Source: Desulfobulbaceae bacterium DB1 (GTDB lineage Bacteria; Desulfobacterota; Desulfobulbia; Desulfobulbales; SURF-16). Taken from it: a DNA stretch of 64,000 nt. The notes below the pieces were generated by a model. That model was not told the origin of the DNA. It saw only the letters and a program-made list of their open reading frames with translations, and ran no database searches. Below are positions 38,436-47,696 of this stretch, piece by piece. The translations under genes were made by a program, and so were the position numbers. The stretch is taken from positions 512,225 to 576,224 of the forward strand of contig MQUF01000003.1 of assembly GCA_001914235.1 (NCBI GenBank). Reading direction: 5' to 3'. Numbering within the stretch: the stretch's first letter is position 1; each line of letters starts with the position of its first letter.

Positions 38436-38942
38436 ATGAAAACAGCTGAACCCGGAGATTTTGTTACGGTCATGTATGACGGCTTGCTGGAAAACGGCGA
38501 AGTCTTTGAAACATCGCGGGATACCGGCCCCCTCGAGTTTCAGATCGGCACCGCAAGCGTGCTGGAAAGTTTTGAAAAGGCGGTGATCGGCATGGCTGCC
38601 GAAGAAAGCAGGGAAATCGCATTAATGCCGGAAGAGGCTTACGGCTTGCACCTGCCGGAACTCGTTCATACCGTTAATCGTTCCTGCTGGGACAAAAAGG
38701 CCGACATCAGGCCGGGCGTGGTGGTCGGCATGAATATGGAAAAAGACGGCGAGACCCATCAGGTTCCGGCCATGATTACCGATGTTGCCGCCGACAAGGT
38801 GACCATCGACTTCAACCACCCCCTGGCCGGGCAACATATCACCTACAAGATAACCCTGAAAAAAATCAGCAACGCGCCGGCAGAAGAACCTGCTGCCTCC
38901 GGCGGCTGCGGGTGCTCTTCCGGCTGCGGCTGCTCTTCCTGA
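38436..38942 (+). CDS. FKBP-type peptidyl-prolyl isomerase, SlyD-like with cysteine tail
   Basis: 168 residues. FKBP core with the SlyD layout: GDFVTVMYDGLLENGEVFETS, FQIGTASVLESFEKAVIGM, then the inserted-flap IF domain and VTIDFNHPLAGQHITYKITL. The last 15 residues, GGCGCSSGCGCSS, form a short metal-binding tail like the His/Cys tail of SlyD, which binds nickel. It folds proteins and may handle metals for hydrogenase or another nickel enzyme; no such enzyme is nearby. It is 28 nt upstream of thiD. Confidence 0.88.
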   Translation: MKTAEPGDFVTVMYDGLLENGEVFETSRDTGPLEFQIGTASVLESFEKAVIGMAAEESREIALMPEEAYGLHLPELVHTVNRSCWDKKADIRPGVVVGMNMEKDGETHQVPAMITDVAADKVTIDFNHPLAGQHITYKITLKKISNAPAEEPAASGGCGCSSGCGCSS

Positions 38943-38969
38943 ACAGGAATCAACCAACCGGGTCGAGCC

Positions 38970-39821
38970 ATGTCTGTTCCCGCCATACAAATTCCCGCCG
39001 CGCTGTCCATCGCCGGCTCCGATCCTTCCGGTGGCGCCGGCATCCAGGCGGACATCAAGACCTTCGCCATACTCGGTGTTTATTGCGGTGCGGCCATTAC
39101 GGCGCTCACCACCCAGAATACCCTCGGCGTCTCTTCCTATATGCCCTTGCCTCCTGACTTTGTCAAAAAGCAGGTTCAGGATGTGCTGGATGATCTGCGG
39201 GTGACCCATATCAAGATCGGCATGGTCGGCAGTGCCGGCATTGCCGACGCCCTCTGCGAAATTCTCCGGGATTTTCAAGGAGAAATTATCTATGACCCTG
39301 TTTCCGGCTCCTCCGCCGGGGACTCGCTGGTGATGGAGAAAAATTATGCGGCGATAAAAAGATTGGCCGGTCATTGCACGGTGCTGACCCCCAACATCGG
39401 AGAACTGGAAATACTCTCCGGTTGCCGCTGCAGGGACCAAAATCGTGCGATTGAGGCGGCCAAAACCCTTTTCTCCCTCTATCCTCGATTGAAGGCGGTC
39501 TGCCTGACAGGAGGGCATCTCAATATGAAAAGCGAGATCGTCACCGACTTCCTCATTCAGCCCGCAGCCGGGACAAGAAAAAAAGAGCCCCCCCCCCTGC
39601 TCATCCAGACCGCCCATCATCCAAGGATCAGCTCAAACAATACGCACGGCACCGGCTGCAGCTTCGCCTCCGCCTTTACCGCCTATCTTCTGAAAACAAA
39701 CAACCTCTCCACGTCGTTTACCAGGGCTTCTTCATTTCTCGACAGATTGATCAGCAAAAGCGCGGGCCACCATATCGGCCATGGCACAGGCCCGTTGCTG
39801 CATCATCTGATGATACGTTGA
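38970..39821 (+). CDS. thiD: Hydroxymethylpyrimidine/phosphomethylpyrimidine kinase
   Basis: 283 residues of the PfkB/ribokinase-like fold: IAGSDPSGGAGIQADIKT near the start, TALTTQNTLG, VYDPVSGSS-type phosphate region, VLTPNIGELEIL and the C-terminal catalytic loop NNTHGTGCSFASAFTAYL. It phosphorylates HMP and HMP-P in thiamine synthesis. No TPP riboswitch is seen upstream; the gene follows the SlyD-like gene by 27 nt and is probably cotranscribed with it. A shorter C-terminal loop is normal for the family. Confidence 0.93.
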   Translation: MSVPAIQIPAALSIAGSDPSGGAGIQADIKTFAILGVYCGAAITALTTQNTLGVSSYMPLPPDFVKKQVQDVLDDLRVTHIKIGMVGSAGIADALCEILRDFQGEIIYDPVSGSSAGDSLVMEKNYAAIKRLAGHCTVLTPNIGELEILSGCRCRDQNRAIEAAKTLFSLYPRLKAVCLTGGHLNMKSEIVTDFLIQPAAGTRKKEPPPLLIQTAHHPRISSNNTHGTGCSFASAFTAYLLKTNNLSTSFTRASSFLDRLISKSAGHHIGHGTGPLLHHLMIR

Positions 39822-39880
39822 GGGAGTCGGGAGAAAGGAGAAAGTATAGCTGGAAATCAGTTATGCCGGCTGCAAAACAA

Positions 39881-40084
39881 TCAATAGGTCATGCGCACCC
39901 GGCCGCAGTCAGGACACACCCAGGTTGGACCGTTGCTGATCCCCCAGAGATTTTCCGCAAAACAACTGTCGCAGATCTGGAAGCCGCAGGGACAATTACG
40001 GCAGTAAGGGAATTTTTTTTTGCAGCAGTGACAGACGTAATCGCCCTTCCCGGGACGCCGACGGGCCGGCTTCTTCTCGTCCAT
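39881..40084 (-). CDS. Small zinc-ribbon protein
   Basis: 67 residues. Basic N-terminus (KKPARRRPGKGDY), then three cysteine pairs in ribbon-like spacing: CHCCKKKFPYC, CPCGFQICDSC and CPDC near the end. No enzymatic motif, signal or membrane segment. It starts 8 nt after the stop of the response-regulator kinase on the same strand, so it is probably the second gene of that operon. It may be a zinc-finger adaptor or nucleic-acid-binding protein, which is inference from the cysteine layout. Confidence 0.75.
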   Translation of the reverse strand: MDEKKPARRRPGKGDYVCHCCKKKFPYCRNCPCGFQICDSCFAENLWGISNGPTWVCPDCGRVRMTY

Positions 40085-40092
40085 GAAAAACC

Positions 40093-41175
40093 TTACTCAC
40101 GTATTCCTTCGATTTCACGGAGGGGCAGTTTAACGACAAAAGTTGCGCCGCTGCCCGGTTCACCTTCAACATGAATGGTGCCGTTGTGATAATGGAGGAT
40201 ATAACGACAGATTGCCAGGCTGATCCCCTGGCCCTTTTGATGGTGGGCAACGTCTTTAATGGCAAATTCGTCGAATATCTGCTCCCGCATGGACGGTTCC
40301 ACCCCTTCCCCCTCGTCTGTCACACTGACTATCAGCATGCCGTTCTCGCTTCGACTTGTAACGGTAATGGTGCCGTTTCTCGGTGAAAACTTATAGGCAT
40401 TTTCAATAACCATACGGAAAACATTAATCAGCAGAGGCCAATCCGCCTGCAGGATGATCGCGTCATCAAAATCGGTTATTACCCGTATCTCATCATCCTG
40501 ATGATCTTCAACAAGGTTATTAATCACATTGGCCAGCATACCGGTCACCGGCTCAGGATTATAATGCAGTTCAATTCCGGCTTTCAGCTTGCAGAGCAGC
40601 ACCGCGTTTTTCATGAATTGAAAAAGCTGCTGCCCCGACTTGGCGATCAACACGGCCAGCTCCCTGCCTTCCTCGGACAGCGATGGATCATTGGCCAGCA
40701 GTTCGGCGCAGCCGATAATGCCGCTGACCGGTGTTCTGGTTTCATGGGTGATCAGGGTGAGCAGATCGCCTTTGACCTGATCCACCTCCTCTTTGTTTTT
40801 CAGTTGCGCAAAAACCCGAACCTTGGCCAGCAGTTCCTCATTGTCAAAAGGCTTTGCGATATAGTCATCCGCGCCGGCCTCATAGCCGCGCAATCGCTCA
40901 TTAACCCGGGCATGACCGGAAACCATAATGATTTTCGTGAATCGGTACTGGTCATCCGATCTGATTTTCCTGCACACTTCATAACCGTCCATGCCGGGGA
41001 GCTGAATATCGAGAAGAATAAGGTCCGGTTTGAAGGCCGACAGAATATCCAAGGCTTTTTCTCCGGAATCAACCGATTCGATGATATAGTTACCCACCGT
41101 CCCGAGAAGATCCTGAATGTAAAACAGGATAATGGGCTCATCATCGACGATTAAAATTTTATTTTGAACCTTCAC
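40093..41175 (-). CDS. Response regulator fused to histidine kinase
   Basis: 360 residues: a receiver (1-120; VDDEPII, Asp in LILLDIQLPGMDG, KPFDN) followed by HisKA with LITHETRTPVSGIIGC (a slightly unusual HETRTP version of the H-box) and a HATPase with VIENAYKFSPRNG, TDEGEGVEPS and GQGISLAICRYI. Such soluble receiver-kinase proteins work in phosphorelays without their own sensor. It is followed by a zinc-ribbon gene. An upstream partner kinase is not obvious in the window. Confidence 0.9.
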   Translation of the reverse strand: MKVQNKILIVDDEPIILFYIQDLLGTVGNYIIESVDSGEKALDILSAFKPDLILLDIQLPGMDGYEVCRKIRSDDQYRFTKIIMVSGHARVNERLRGYEAGADDYIAKPFDNEELLAKVRVFAQLKNKEEVDQVKGDLLTLITHETRTPVSGIIGCAELLANDPSLSEEGRELAVLIAKSGQQLFQFMKNAVLLCKLKAGIELHYNPEPVTGMLANVINNLVEDHQDDEIRVITDFDDAIILQADWPLLINVFRMVIENAYKFSPRNGTITVTSRSENGMLIVSVTDEGEGVEPSMREQIFDEFAIKDVAHHQKGQGISLAICRYILHYHNGTIHVEGEPGSGATFVVKLPLREIEGIRE

Positions 41176-41344
41176 GCGTCTCTCTTCGTCTCAGATATCA
41201 GGGCGGCAAGGGACGATGCCGTCTCAAAACGGGAACCAGAACCATCTTTTCCGTGCGCCATGGCGCTTAATTCGGTTATACTATTCCACAATTCATTCGA
41301 TGTAAAAAGAATTTTTCCAAAGAATTTCAACAAAGGGAAAAACA

Positions 41345-42118
41345 ATGCTGCTTGCGGTTGACGTGGGAAACACCCACATGGTTCTGGGTCTTTTCCAGGG
41401 GGAGAAACTGCGCTGCGACTGGCGCATTCAAACCAGTCGCGGCACCACGGTTGATGAACTGGCCGCTCGGCTTCATGGCCTTTTCCAGCTGAGAAATCTC
41501 CATTTTGAACAAGTCACCGGGCTTATCATCGGTTCGGTGGTGCCGCCCCTGGAAACGATCTGGAGCGGACTGGCCCGCAAATATCTGAGCTGCGAGGCCA
41601 TGCAGGTCAAAGGCAAAAACCTTGACACCGGCGTGGCGGTGGTCACCGATAATCCGGACGAGGTGGGGGCGGACAGGATCATCAACTCGGCGGCGGCATT
41701 TGCCCGCTACAAAAAACCGCTTATCATTGTCGATTTCGGCACCGCCATCACCCTTGACTGTGTTTCTTCCCGGGGAGAGTATATCGGCGGTGCCATTGCC
41801 CCTGGCCTGGGAATTTCGTTTGACGCCCTGATCAACCAGACCTCAAAACTGCCGCGGATCAATATCAGCATCGCGCCGGAAAAACCCATCGGCACCAACA
41901 CGGAAACGGCCTTGCGCTCCGGCCTGCTCTATGGTTTCGGCGGCCTGGTGGAAGGTCTTGTCCTGCAGATGATGCACCAGTTTGCCCCGCTTACCCCAAA
42001 GGTGATTGCAACCGGGGGGATGGCAGGTGTCATCGCCCCGTATGCCCCCAGCATCGAATCGGTTGAACCCATGCTCACCCTTGAAGGCCTGCGGATTATC
42101 CATGAACGCAACAGCTGA
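41345..42118 (+). CDS. coaX: Type III pantothenate kinase CoaX
   Basis: 257 residues. ASKHA-fold motifs: LLAVDVGNTHMVLGLF at the N-terminus, DEVGADRIINSAAAF, LIIVDFGTAITLDCV and GGAIAPGLGISFDAL. It phosphorylates pantothenate, the first step to coenzyme A, and needs a monovalent cation and high ATP. AAAGGG lies about 8 nt before the ATG. It overlaps the downstream LD-carboxypeptidase by 17 nt, so the pair is translationally coupled. Confidence 0.95.
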   Translation: MLLAVDVGNTHMVLGLFQGEKLRCDWRIQTSRGTTVDELAARLHGLFQLRNLHFEQVTGLIIGSVVPPLETIWSGLARKYLSCEAMQVKGKNLDTGVAVVTDNPDEVGADRIINSAAAFARYKKPLIIVDFGTAITLDCVSSRGEYIGGAIAPGLGISFDALINQTSKLPRINISIAPEKPIGTNTETALRSGLLYGFGGLVEGLVLQMMHQFAPLTPKVIATGGMAGVIAPYAPSIESVEPMLTLEGLRIIHERNS

Positions 42119-43031
42119 CCCCCCCCCGATTTTGCTGCCTCCCACCCTTTGCAAAGGAGACACCATCGGCCTGGTGGCCCCGGGCGGCGCCTGGAACGAA
42201 AAAGATTGTGCCAGGGGGATACAGCTGCTTGCCGACTTTGGTTTTCATGTAAAGATTCTGCGAAATCTGGATGCAAAAGAGCATTACCTGGCCGGTACGG
42301 ACCACCATCGGCACACCGTTTTCAATCAGGTCTGGCGCGATCCGGAAGTAAAAGCGGTCATGGCGGTGCGGGGTGGGTACGGCTCCCTGCGTATCCTGGC
42401 GGACATCGATTACGACCTGATCCGTGCCAACCCGAAAATATTCGTCGGCTTCAGCGATATCACCTCCCTGCACCAGGCAATTGCCAAAAAAACAGGGCTG
42501 ATCACCTTCCACGGACCCATGGTCACCACGCTCCCCAAAAGCGACAAAGAGTCTGTTCAATCATTTTTCACCACCCTCACCCGTGGTTTTCCCGAACCCA
42601 TTGCCTCCCGCCCGGTTGAAATAATCAAACCGGGGCATGGACGGGGACCGCTCATCGGCGGCAATCTGACCACGGCCGTGCATCTCATCGCCACTGCCTT
42701 TGAGACATCATGGCGGGACAGAATTGTTTTTTTGGAGGATATCGGCGAAGCGCCCTACCGGATCGACCGCATGCTCACCCACCTGAAAATGGCGGGCAGG
42801 TTTGCCGGGATAAATGGTCTTCTGCTCGGCTCGTTTACCGACTGCGGCGACGAGGAAATGATATGGACCAGGGTACGGGAACTCTTCAGCGATGAGACAT
42901 TTCCCATCTGGGCGAACTTCCCCATCGGCCACGGTGCCGGCAACAGGATCGTGCCCTTGGGCATCGAAACGGTCATGGATCCCTCATCGGCGGTTCTCAC
43001 CTTCACCGGACCATGCTGCCGAACGGTTTAG
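42102..43031 (+). CDS. LD-carboxypeptidase (peptidase S66 family)
   Basis: 309 residues from the ATG at 42102, within the end of coaX. MNATADPPPILLPPTLCKGD precedes the core: IGLVAPGGAW, the nucleophile elbow VRGGYGSLRIL (catalytic Ser), IGGNLTTA, FLEDIGEAPYRIDRML and the C-terminal His in PIGHGAGNRIVPLG. LdcA-type enzymes trim the terminal D-Ala from recycled murein tetrapeptide; MccF-like members detoxify microcin C. Without a nearby biosynthetic cluster, the LdcA role is more likely. It has no signal peptide, so it is cytosolic. Confidence 0.9.
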   Translation: MNATADPPPILLPPTLCKGDTIGLVAPGGAWNEKDCARGIQLLADFGFHVKILRNLDAKEHYLAGTDHHRHTVFNQVWRDPEVKAVMAVRGGYGSLRILADIDYDLIRANPKIFVGFSDITSLHQAIAKKTGLITFHGPMVTTLPKSDKESVQSFFTTLTRGFPEPIASRPVEIIKPGHGRGPLIGGNLTTAVHLIATAFETSWRDRIVFLEDIGEAPYRIDRMLTHLKMAGRFAGINGLLLGSFTDCGDEEMIWTRVRELFSDETFPIWANFPIGHGAGNRIVPLGIETVMDPSSAVLTFTGPCCRTV

Positions 43032-43124
43032 CCGTCCGGCAATAAGGTGGTTTGGTTTTCCCGCCCCTGGAATGCACAACCGAACATACCGACACAAAAA
43101 CAAAATGATGTTGCGCTCAGGGGG

Positions 43125-43847
43125 TTACGGATTATCCAGCAATCGGGCCACTGCATCATGCATTCTTTCCGCCAGTTCCTGTTTCTGTCCGGCGCCGACC
43201 CCCTTTGTTTCCACCGGAGCGCCCACCCGGATGGTGACCCGACCCGGCTTTGCCAGTAATTTCCCCTTGGGCAGCACCGGAAAGGTCCCGGAAATGGCCA
43301 CCGGCACCAAGGGCACCCCTGACTTGATGGCCAGCACCATGCCGCCTGTTTTGAACGGATGCAGTTTGCCGTCGAGACTTCGTGTTCCTTCCGGGAAAAG
43401 AATAACCGATGTGCCGGAGGCAATCCGTTCCGCCGCCTCCTTTAAACTCTTCAGGGCCTCCCGGCCATGGGACCGATCGATCGAGATATAGCCGGCCAGT
43501 TGCATGGCCCGGCCGAAAAGCGGAATCTGGAAAAGTTCTTTTTTGGCCAGCCAGCGGAAATCAAAATTAAAGCAACCCTGCATGGCAAAAATATCAAACT
43601 GACTCTGGTGATTGGCGGCAAAAATGTAGGGCCTGCCCGGTGCGATGTTTTCCAGTCCTTCCACCTTCACCTTTACCCCGGCGGCAAGCAGAATTATCTT
43701 TCCCCAGGTACGCGGCAGCACCTGGGCTTTTCGGGCAGAACCGCGGAAAACAACCAGATAAATGATTGCCAGCAGACTGGTGAGAAAGGTGAGCAAGGGA
43801 ACCAGCAGCAACACGAGAATCCCTCTGAAAAAATGAATGCATTTCAT
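43125..43847 (-). CDS. plsC: 1-acyl-sn-glycerol-3-phosphate acyltransferase (PlsC-like)
   Basis: 240 residues from the ATG at 43847 (AGGG 9 nt upstream). An N-terminal hydrophobic segment (FRGILVLLLVPLLTFLTSLLAIIYLVVF, written in two parts in the protein) anchors it. The acyltransferase motifs are present: NHQSQFD (HX4D), the SIDRSHGRE block and FPEGTRS. It acylates lysophosphatidate to phosphatidate in membrane lipid synthesis. It is transcribed alone, convergent to the LD-carboxypeptidase. Confidence 0.92.
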   Translation of the reverse strand: MKCIHFFRGILVLLLVPLLTFLTSLLAIIYLVVFRGSARKAQVLPRTWGKIILLAAGVKVKVEGLENIAPGRPYIFAANHQSQFDIFAMQGCFNFDFRWLAKKELFQIPLFGRAMQLAGYISIDRSHGREALKSLKEAAERIASGTSVILFPEGTRSLDGKLHPFKTGGMVLAIKSGVPLVPVAISGTFPVLPKGKLLAKPGRVTIRVGAPVETKGVGAGQKQELAERMHDAVARLLDNP

Positions 43848-44023
43848 ATTGTAATCCCTGCCGGACAACGGTTTGCGCCGGGCCGTTTCTCCCTGTTGAC
43901 AATTATGGAAAAGAAAGTCATATCATGGTAAGAGAAAAGCACCATGTTACGATGTAATTTTATTCATGACGTTTTTAAACGGAAAAATGGAAAATTGCCA
44001 CTTTTTCAACAGACCATCATCCC

Positions 44024-47000
44024 ATGGCAGAAGAACCCCCTGATCCCTTTGGATCAATAAGCATAGCAGAGGATCAACCCGATCGACAACCTGATGACCA
44101 GGAACCGGAAGTTGTCATCGGTCCCCCAGAAGCCGAGACCCGGGAGGAGACTTCCGGCCCCCTCCCGTCCGAGCAGCACCATTCCGGCCTCCCTCACGAA
44201 GGTCCGGGGAAGAGGAAAATCCCCTCCCGCTCTTCCGGCCGAGGCAAACAGATGCTCGCCGCCACGCTCCTCTTCTTTCTCACCTACTGCCTGATCGGCT
44301 TTCTCGGTGTTCCCTATTTTCTCCAATCCCTTCTGCCCGGGATAGCGGCAAAGAACATGCAGCGGCAAGTCACCTTCGGCTCGGTCCGTTTTAATCCCTT
44401 CACCCTGGTCCTGCAGCTCGACAACACAATCATCGGCCCGCAGCTCGACAACGCTGATGACACCATCGATCCCATCTTTTCCGCTGCACGAATCGAGGCA
44501 AACATTTCCTCCCTGTCCCTCCTGCAAGGACAATTTATCTGCTCCAGCCTGACCGCGGAAAACCTCTTTCTGCATATTCTCCGCCGGGAAGATAATACCT
44601 ATAACACATCACGCCTCATTCCCTTGCAGCGCAGCAGGACTTTTCCTTTCCTCCGCCTCCCCTTTTCCTATTTCATCAGCAATCTGACGGTCACGGACAG
44701 TCGGCTGCTTTTTGACGATCTACCTGCCGGCCGAAGCCACAGCCTCGATAAAATCGATCTCTCGCTGCCGCTGCTTTTCCAACAGACGGGCCAGGGTTTT
44801 TTTTCTTCTTTTTTCATCGCAGGCAGCGAAACGCACTTGACCAATCCCCATTTTTCCGCCCTGATCAACGGCAGCCCGGTGGATATTTCCGGTGAGAGCA
44901 GCGTCCAGAACAATGATTTCACCGCAAAACTCAAACTCCAGTTTCAAGCGGTGGATGTGCCCTCCTATCTTGCTTATCTGCCTGCCCGAAAAACGACCAT
45001 AGAAAAGGGAACCGCCGATATCGTGGTGGATACGACCTTTCACCTCGCTGCCGGGGAAAAAACCGACCTGACCGTTGACACCCAAATCCGTTTCATCGAC
45101 CTCGTGCTGCTCGACAACAAGAACAACCGCAGCACCTTTCCGCAATCAACCATCAACGCCTCGCTCTCTCCTCTTGAATCGCGCTATTTTTTCCATGAAA
45201 TCAGCCTGATTGCCCCCAAAATACGCGTGGGCAGAACGGCAGACGGCGAGTGGTCCTTTCCCTTGACCTTTCCGCCGCCCGCAGCCGAACGGAACAATGA
45301 ACAACCTTTTGATCTTATTCTTGAAAAAATAGAAATGACAAACGGTGTAATCGATTTTTTTGATGCCAACGGCCGCAAAGCGGTTTCTTCGTACTCCGGC
45401 ATCAATTTCTCCCTCAGCGCCTTTGACCGCGGCAGCACCACCCCTGCTCCCTTTTCTCTGTCGGCGATGACGCCGGAAAAAGGCCGGGTCTCCGCGCAGG
45501 GAGAGATTGATCCCTTCTCCCTTGCTGCCGCTGGTCTTTTCACCGGCGAAGCAATCGGTCTTTCATCCGCAGCCGGCTCGCTTCTCCCAGCCGGGATGAA
45601 AATAACCAGCGGGAAAATCGATACGGCAACAAGCCGCTTCACCTGGCGGGACGGCAAAGCAAAGAAAAAAGAATTACTCTTCCATGACGGCTCGGTTGCC
45701 ATAAAAGACATCGTCACAACCGGCCAGGACACGCCGCTTTTTTCCTCGCCCTCACTCCATCTCGCCTTTGGCGAATTCGATCCCTTTGGTCGACGGGCCG
45801 ATAAAATCACCGCAAAAGTCATAAATCCCGAGATCAGATTCTTCTGGGACAAGGACAACAGGTGCAACTGGTCCGGTCCGGAGCAAAAGAAAAACAGCGG
45901 AGAAAATAAGAGGCAATGGGACATCAACGTGACGTCCCTGACCCTGGAAAACGGCAACATTATCCTTGCGGACAACTCGCTCCCCACCCCCCTCATGATG
46001 ACCCTGGAAAAAATCGGCCTGACCGCAACAAATCTTTCCAGCAAAGAGGGCGAAACGGGAGAAATCAAACTGGACAGCACGAATTTCGGGCAGGGCAGCC
46101 TGACCATGCAAGGGCCTGTTTCTTTTTCTCCTTTTTCCGCTTCACTCAATTGCAGCATGAAGAATTTCCAGCTGGAAAAGGCGCCGCCCCTCTTCACCGA
46201 TTGGCTCAATTTCCCCCGGTTGTCAGGTGAGGCCGACAGTGACGGCGAGCTGCATTTGCCAGGCTTTTCCTACACGGGTTCGCTGGAAATCCGCAATTTC
46301 GCGGCAGGAAAAAAAGATGAAGCCGACATGGCCGGCTGGACAAAAGCACGCAGTGAACGGATCAGCCTGAAACTTGTTCCGTTTTCCCTGCAGGCGGAGA
46401 CGGTGACCCTGGAAGAACCATCGTTGCAATGGGTTGTCGATGCCAAGGGGATGATGAATATTGCCGATTTTTTCAACCAGACAGGTTTACGGGAAAATGG
46501 CTTTGTCAATGACGGACGGATTGCCCTGACCACCATTGACCTGAAAAACGGAAAGCTCGACTTTCTCGATCAGCGCGTTAGCCCGCCATACGCCAAACAG
46601 ATCGAGATTGCGGGCACGATAAGCAACCTCGTCAATCAACCGGCGAACCGCCTTTCTCTCAATCTTGCCGCAGCCATCGGCGGCAAGTCGCCGGGCAGCC
46701 TGCGCGGCGAACTCGGTTTTTTCGACGGACCACTTTCCGCCGACCTGCAGGCCGAGATCAACCAGATGCCGGTCAAAGATTTTTCACCCTACCTCGTTTC
46801 GCTGCTGGATTATCAGTTGACGAAGGGCGACTTCAACCTGGCAGTCCATTACAAACGCGAGAATCATGAGATAACAGCCGACAATTCCCTTGTCATCAAT
46901 GACCTTGAACTTGCTTCTTCAACGGGCAAATCATCGGCGTCATTGCCGTTTGCCGTTGCCCTGCTTACCGACCCCCAGGGAAAAATGAATGTCGGCCTGC

Positions 47001-47635
47001 CCTTCACCGGTAGCACAACGGATGATTCCTACACCTTTCCCAGGTCGTTGGGCCGCGCCATCCGCGCCATGATGCTGAAAAGCAAGGTCTCCCCGACAAC
47101 CCTGCTCAAGGCCGATTTACAGGAAACGGATCAGCTGGTTGATCATCTCCTTTTTTCTCCGGGCAAATCCGCCCTGAAAGAAGAAAACAAAACCGCATTG
47201 AAGATGATTGCCCGTGTGCTGGAGGCCCGTCCCCTTCTCCTCCTTGCGGTGAAAGGCTTCAGCAGCCTGGAGACGGACAAGGCCGCCCTGCTGCAGGAAA
47301 AAAAAGAACGATTAGACCGGAGCAGACTTGAAGAGGAAGAAAAAAAATCATTGCAAATTACGCAAAAATACGGCCGCGAAGAGATAGGCCACCCCCGTTC
47401 CGAGCAACAGGAACCACCACCGGCTCCGCCGACAAAAATTTCCGTCAGTAAAAAAGAATTGCAGGAACTGGCGGAAAAAAGAAAACAACAGGTCATGGAT
47501 TTTTTTGCCGTTGAATTAAAGATACCAGCGTCCCGTCTCAAAGCTGACAGCACCGACCTGATACCCGCCGGCGCTCAGGGTCGCCCGGGCAACAGGGTTG
47601 ATCTCCGTTTTGATGCGGCCTTAGACCGACAGTGA
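44024..47635 (+). CDS. Large DUF748/AsmA-like envelope protein
   Basis: 1203 residues. A charged cytosolic tail (1-70, Pro/Glu-rich), one TM segment (LAATLLFFLTYCLIGFLGVPYFL, about 75-97), then a huge periplasmic part built from repeating beta-rich segments such as LENGNIILADN and IELKNGKLDFLDQRV-like units, as in DUF748/AsmA-TamB-type lipid or protein bridge proteins. The C-terminal 150 residues include a charged coiled coil (KERLDRSRLEEEEKKSLQI) and an OmpA-like VKGFSSLETDK stretch. These proteins are thought to help move lipids to the outer membrane. Promoter and operon with prmA are unclear (61-nt gap). Confidence 0.85.
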   Translation: MAEEPPDPFGSISIAEDQPDRQPDDQEPEVVIGPPEAETREETSGPLPSEQHHSGLPHEGPGKRKIPSRSSGRGKQMLAATLLFFLTYCLIGFLGVPYFLQSLLPGIAAKNMQRQVTFGSVRFNPFTLVLQLDNTIIGPQLDNADDTIDPIFSAARIEANISSLSLLQGQFICSSLTAENLFLHILRREDNTYNTSRLIPLQRSRTFPFLRLPFSYFISNLTVTDSRLLFDDLPAGRSHSLDKIDLSLPLLFQQTGQGFFSSFFIAGSETHLTNPHFSALINGSPVDISGESSVQNNDFTAKLKLQFQAVDVPSYLAYLPARKTTIEKGTADIVVDTTFHLAAGEKTDLTVDTQIRFIDLVLLDNKNNRSTFPQSTINASLSPLESRYFFHEISLIAPKIRVGRTADGEWSFPLTFPPPAAERNNEQPFDLILEKIEMTNGVIDFFDANGRKAVSSYSGINFSLSAFDRGSTTPAPFSLSAMTPEKGRVSAQGEIDPFSLAAAGLFTGEAIGLSSAAGSLLPAGMKITSGKIDTATSRFTWRDGKAKKKELLFHDGSVAIKDIVTTGQDTPLFSSPSLHLAFGEFDPFGRRADKITAKVINPEIRFFWDKDNRCNWSGPEQKKNSGENKRQWDINVTSLTLENGNIILADNSLPTPLMMTLEKIGLTATNLSSKEGETGEIKLDSTNFGQGSLTMQGPVSFSPFSASLNCSMKNFQLEKAPPLFTDWLNFPRLSGEADSDGELHLPGFSYTGSLEIRNFAAGKKDEADMAGWTKARSERISLKLVPFSLQAETVTLEEPSLQWVVDAKGMMNIADFFNQTGLRENGFVNDGRIALTTIDLKNGKLDFLDQRVSPPYAKQIEIAGTISNLVNQPANRLSLNLAAAIGGKSPGSLRGELGFFDGPLSADLQAEINQMPVKDFSPYLVSLLDYQLTKGDFNLAVHYKRENHEITADNSLVINDLELASSTGKSSASLPFAVALLTDPQGKMNVGLPFTGSTTDDSYTFPRSLGRAIRAMMLKSKVSPTTLLKADLQETDQLVDHLLFSPGKSALKEENKTALKMIARVLEARPLLLLAVKGFSSLETDKAALLQEKKERLDRSRLEEEEKKSLQITQKYGREEIGHPRSEQQEPPPAPPTKISVSKKELQELAEKRKQQVMDFFAVELKIPASRLKADSTDLIPAGAQGRPGNRVDLRFDAALDRQ

Positions 47636-47696
47636 TCCTTGCTGCCGCATACACGTTGCAAATCAAGCTCATTGAACTTTCGCCAAAAGACACGAC

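Noticed and set aside
38850-38970. TPP riboswitch before thiD
   Set aside because: Only 27 nt separate thiD from the previous gene and no THI-box-like CTGAGA motif is seen there.
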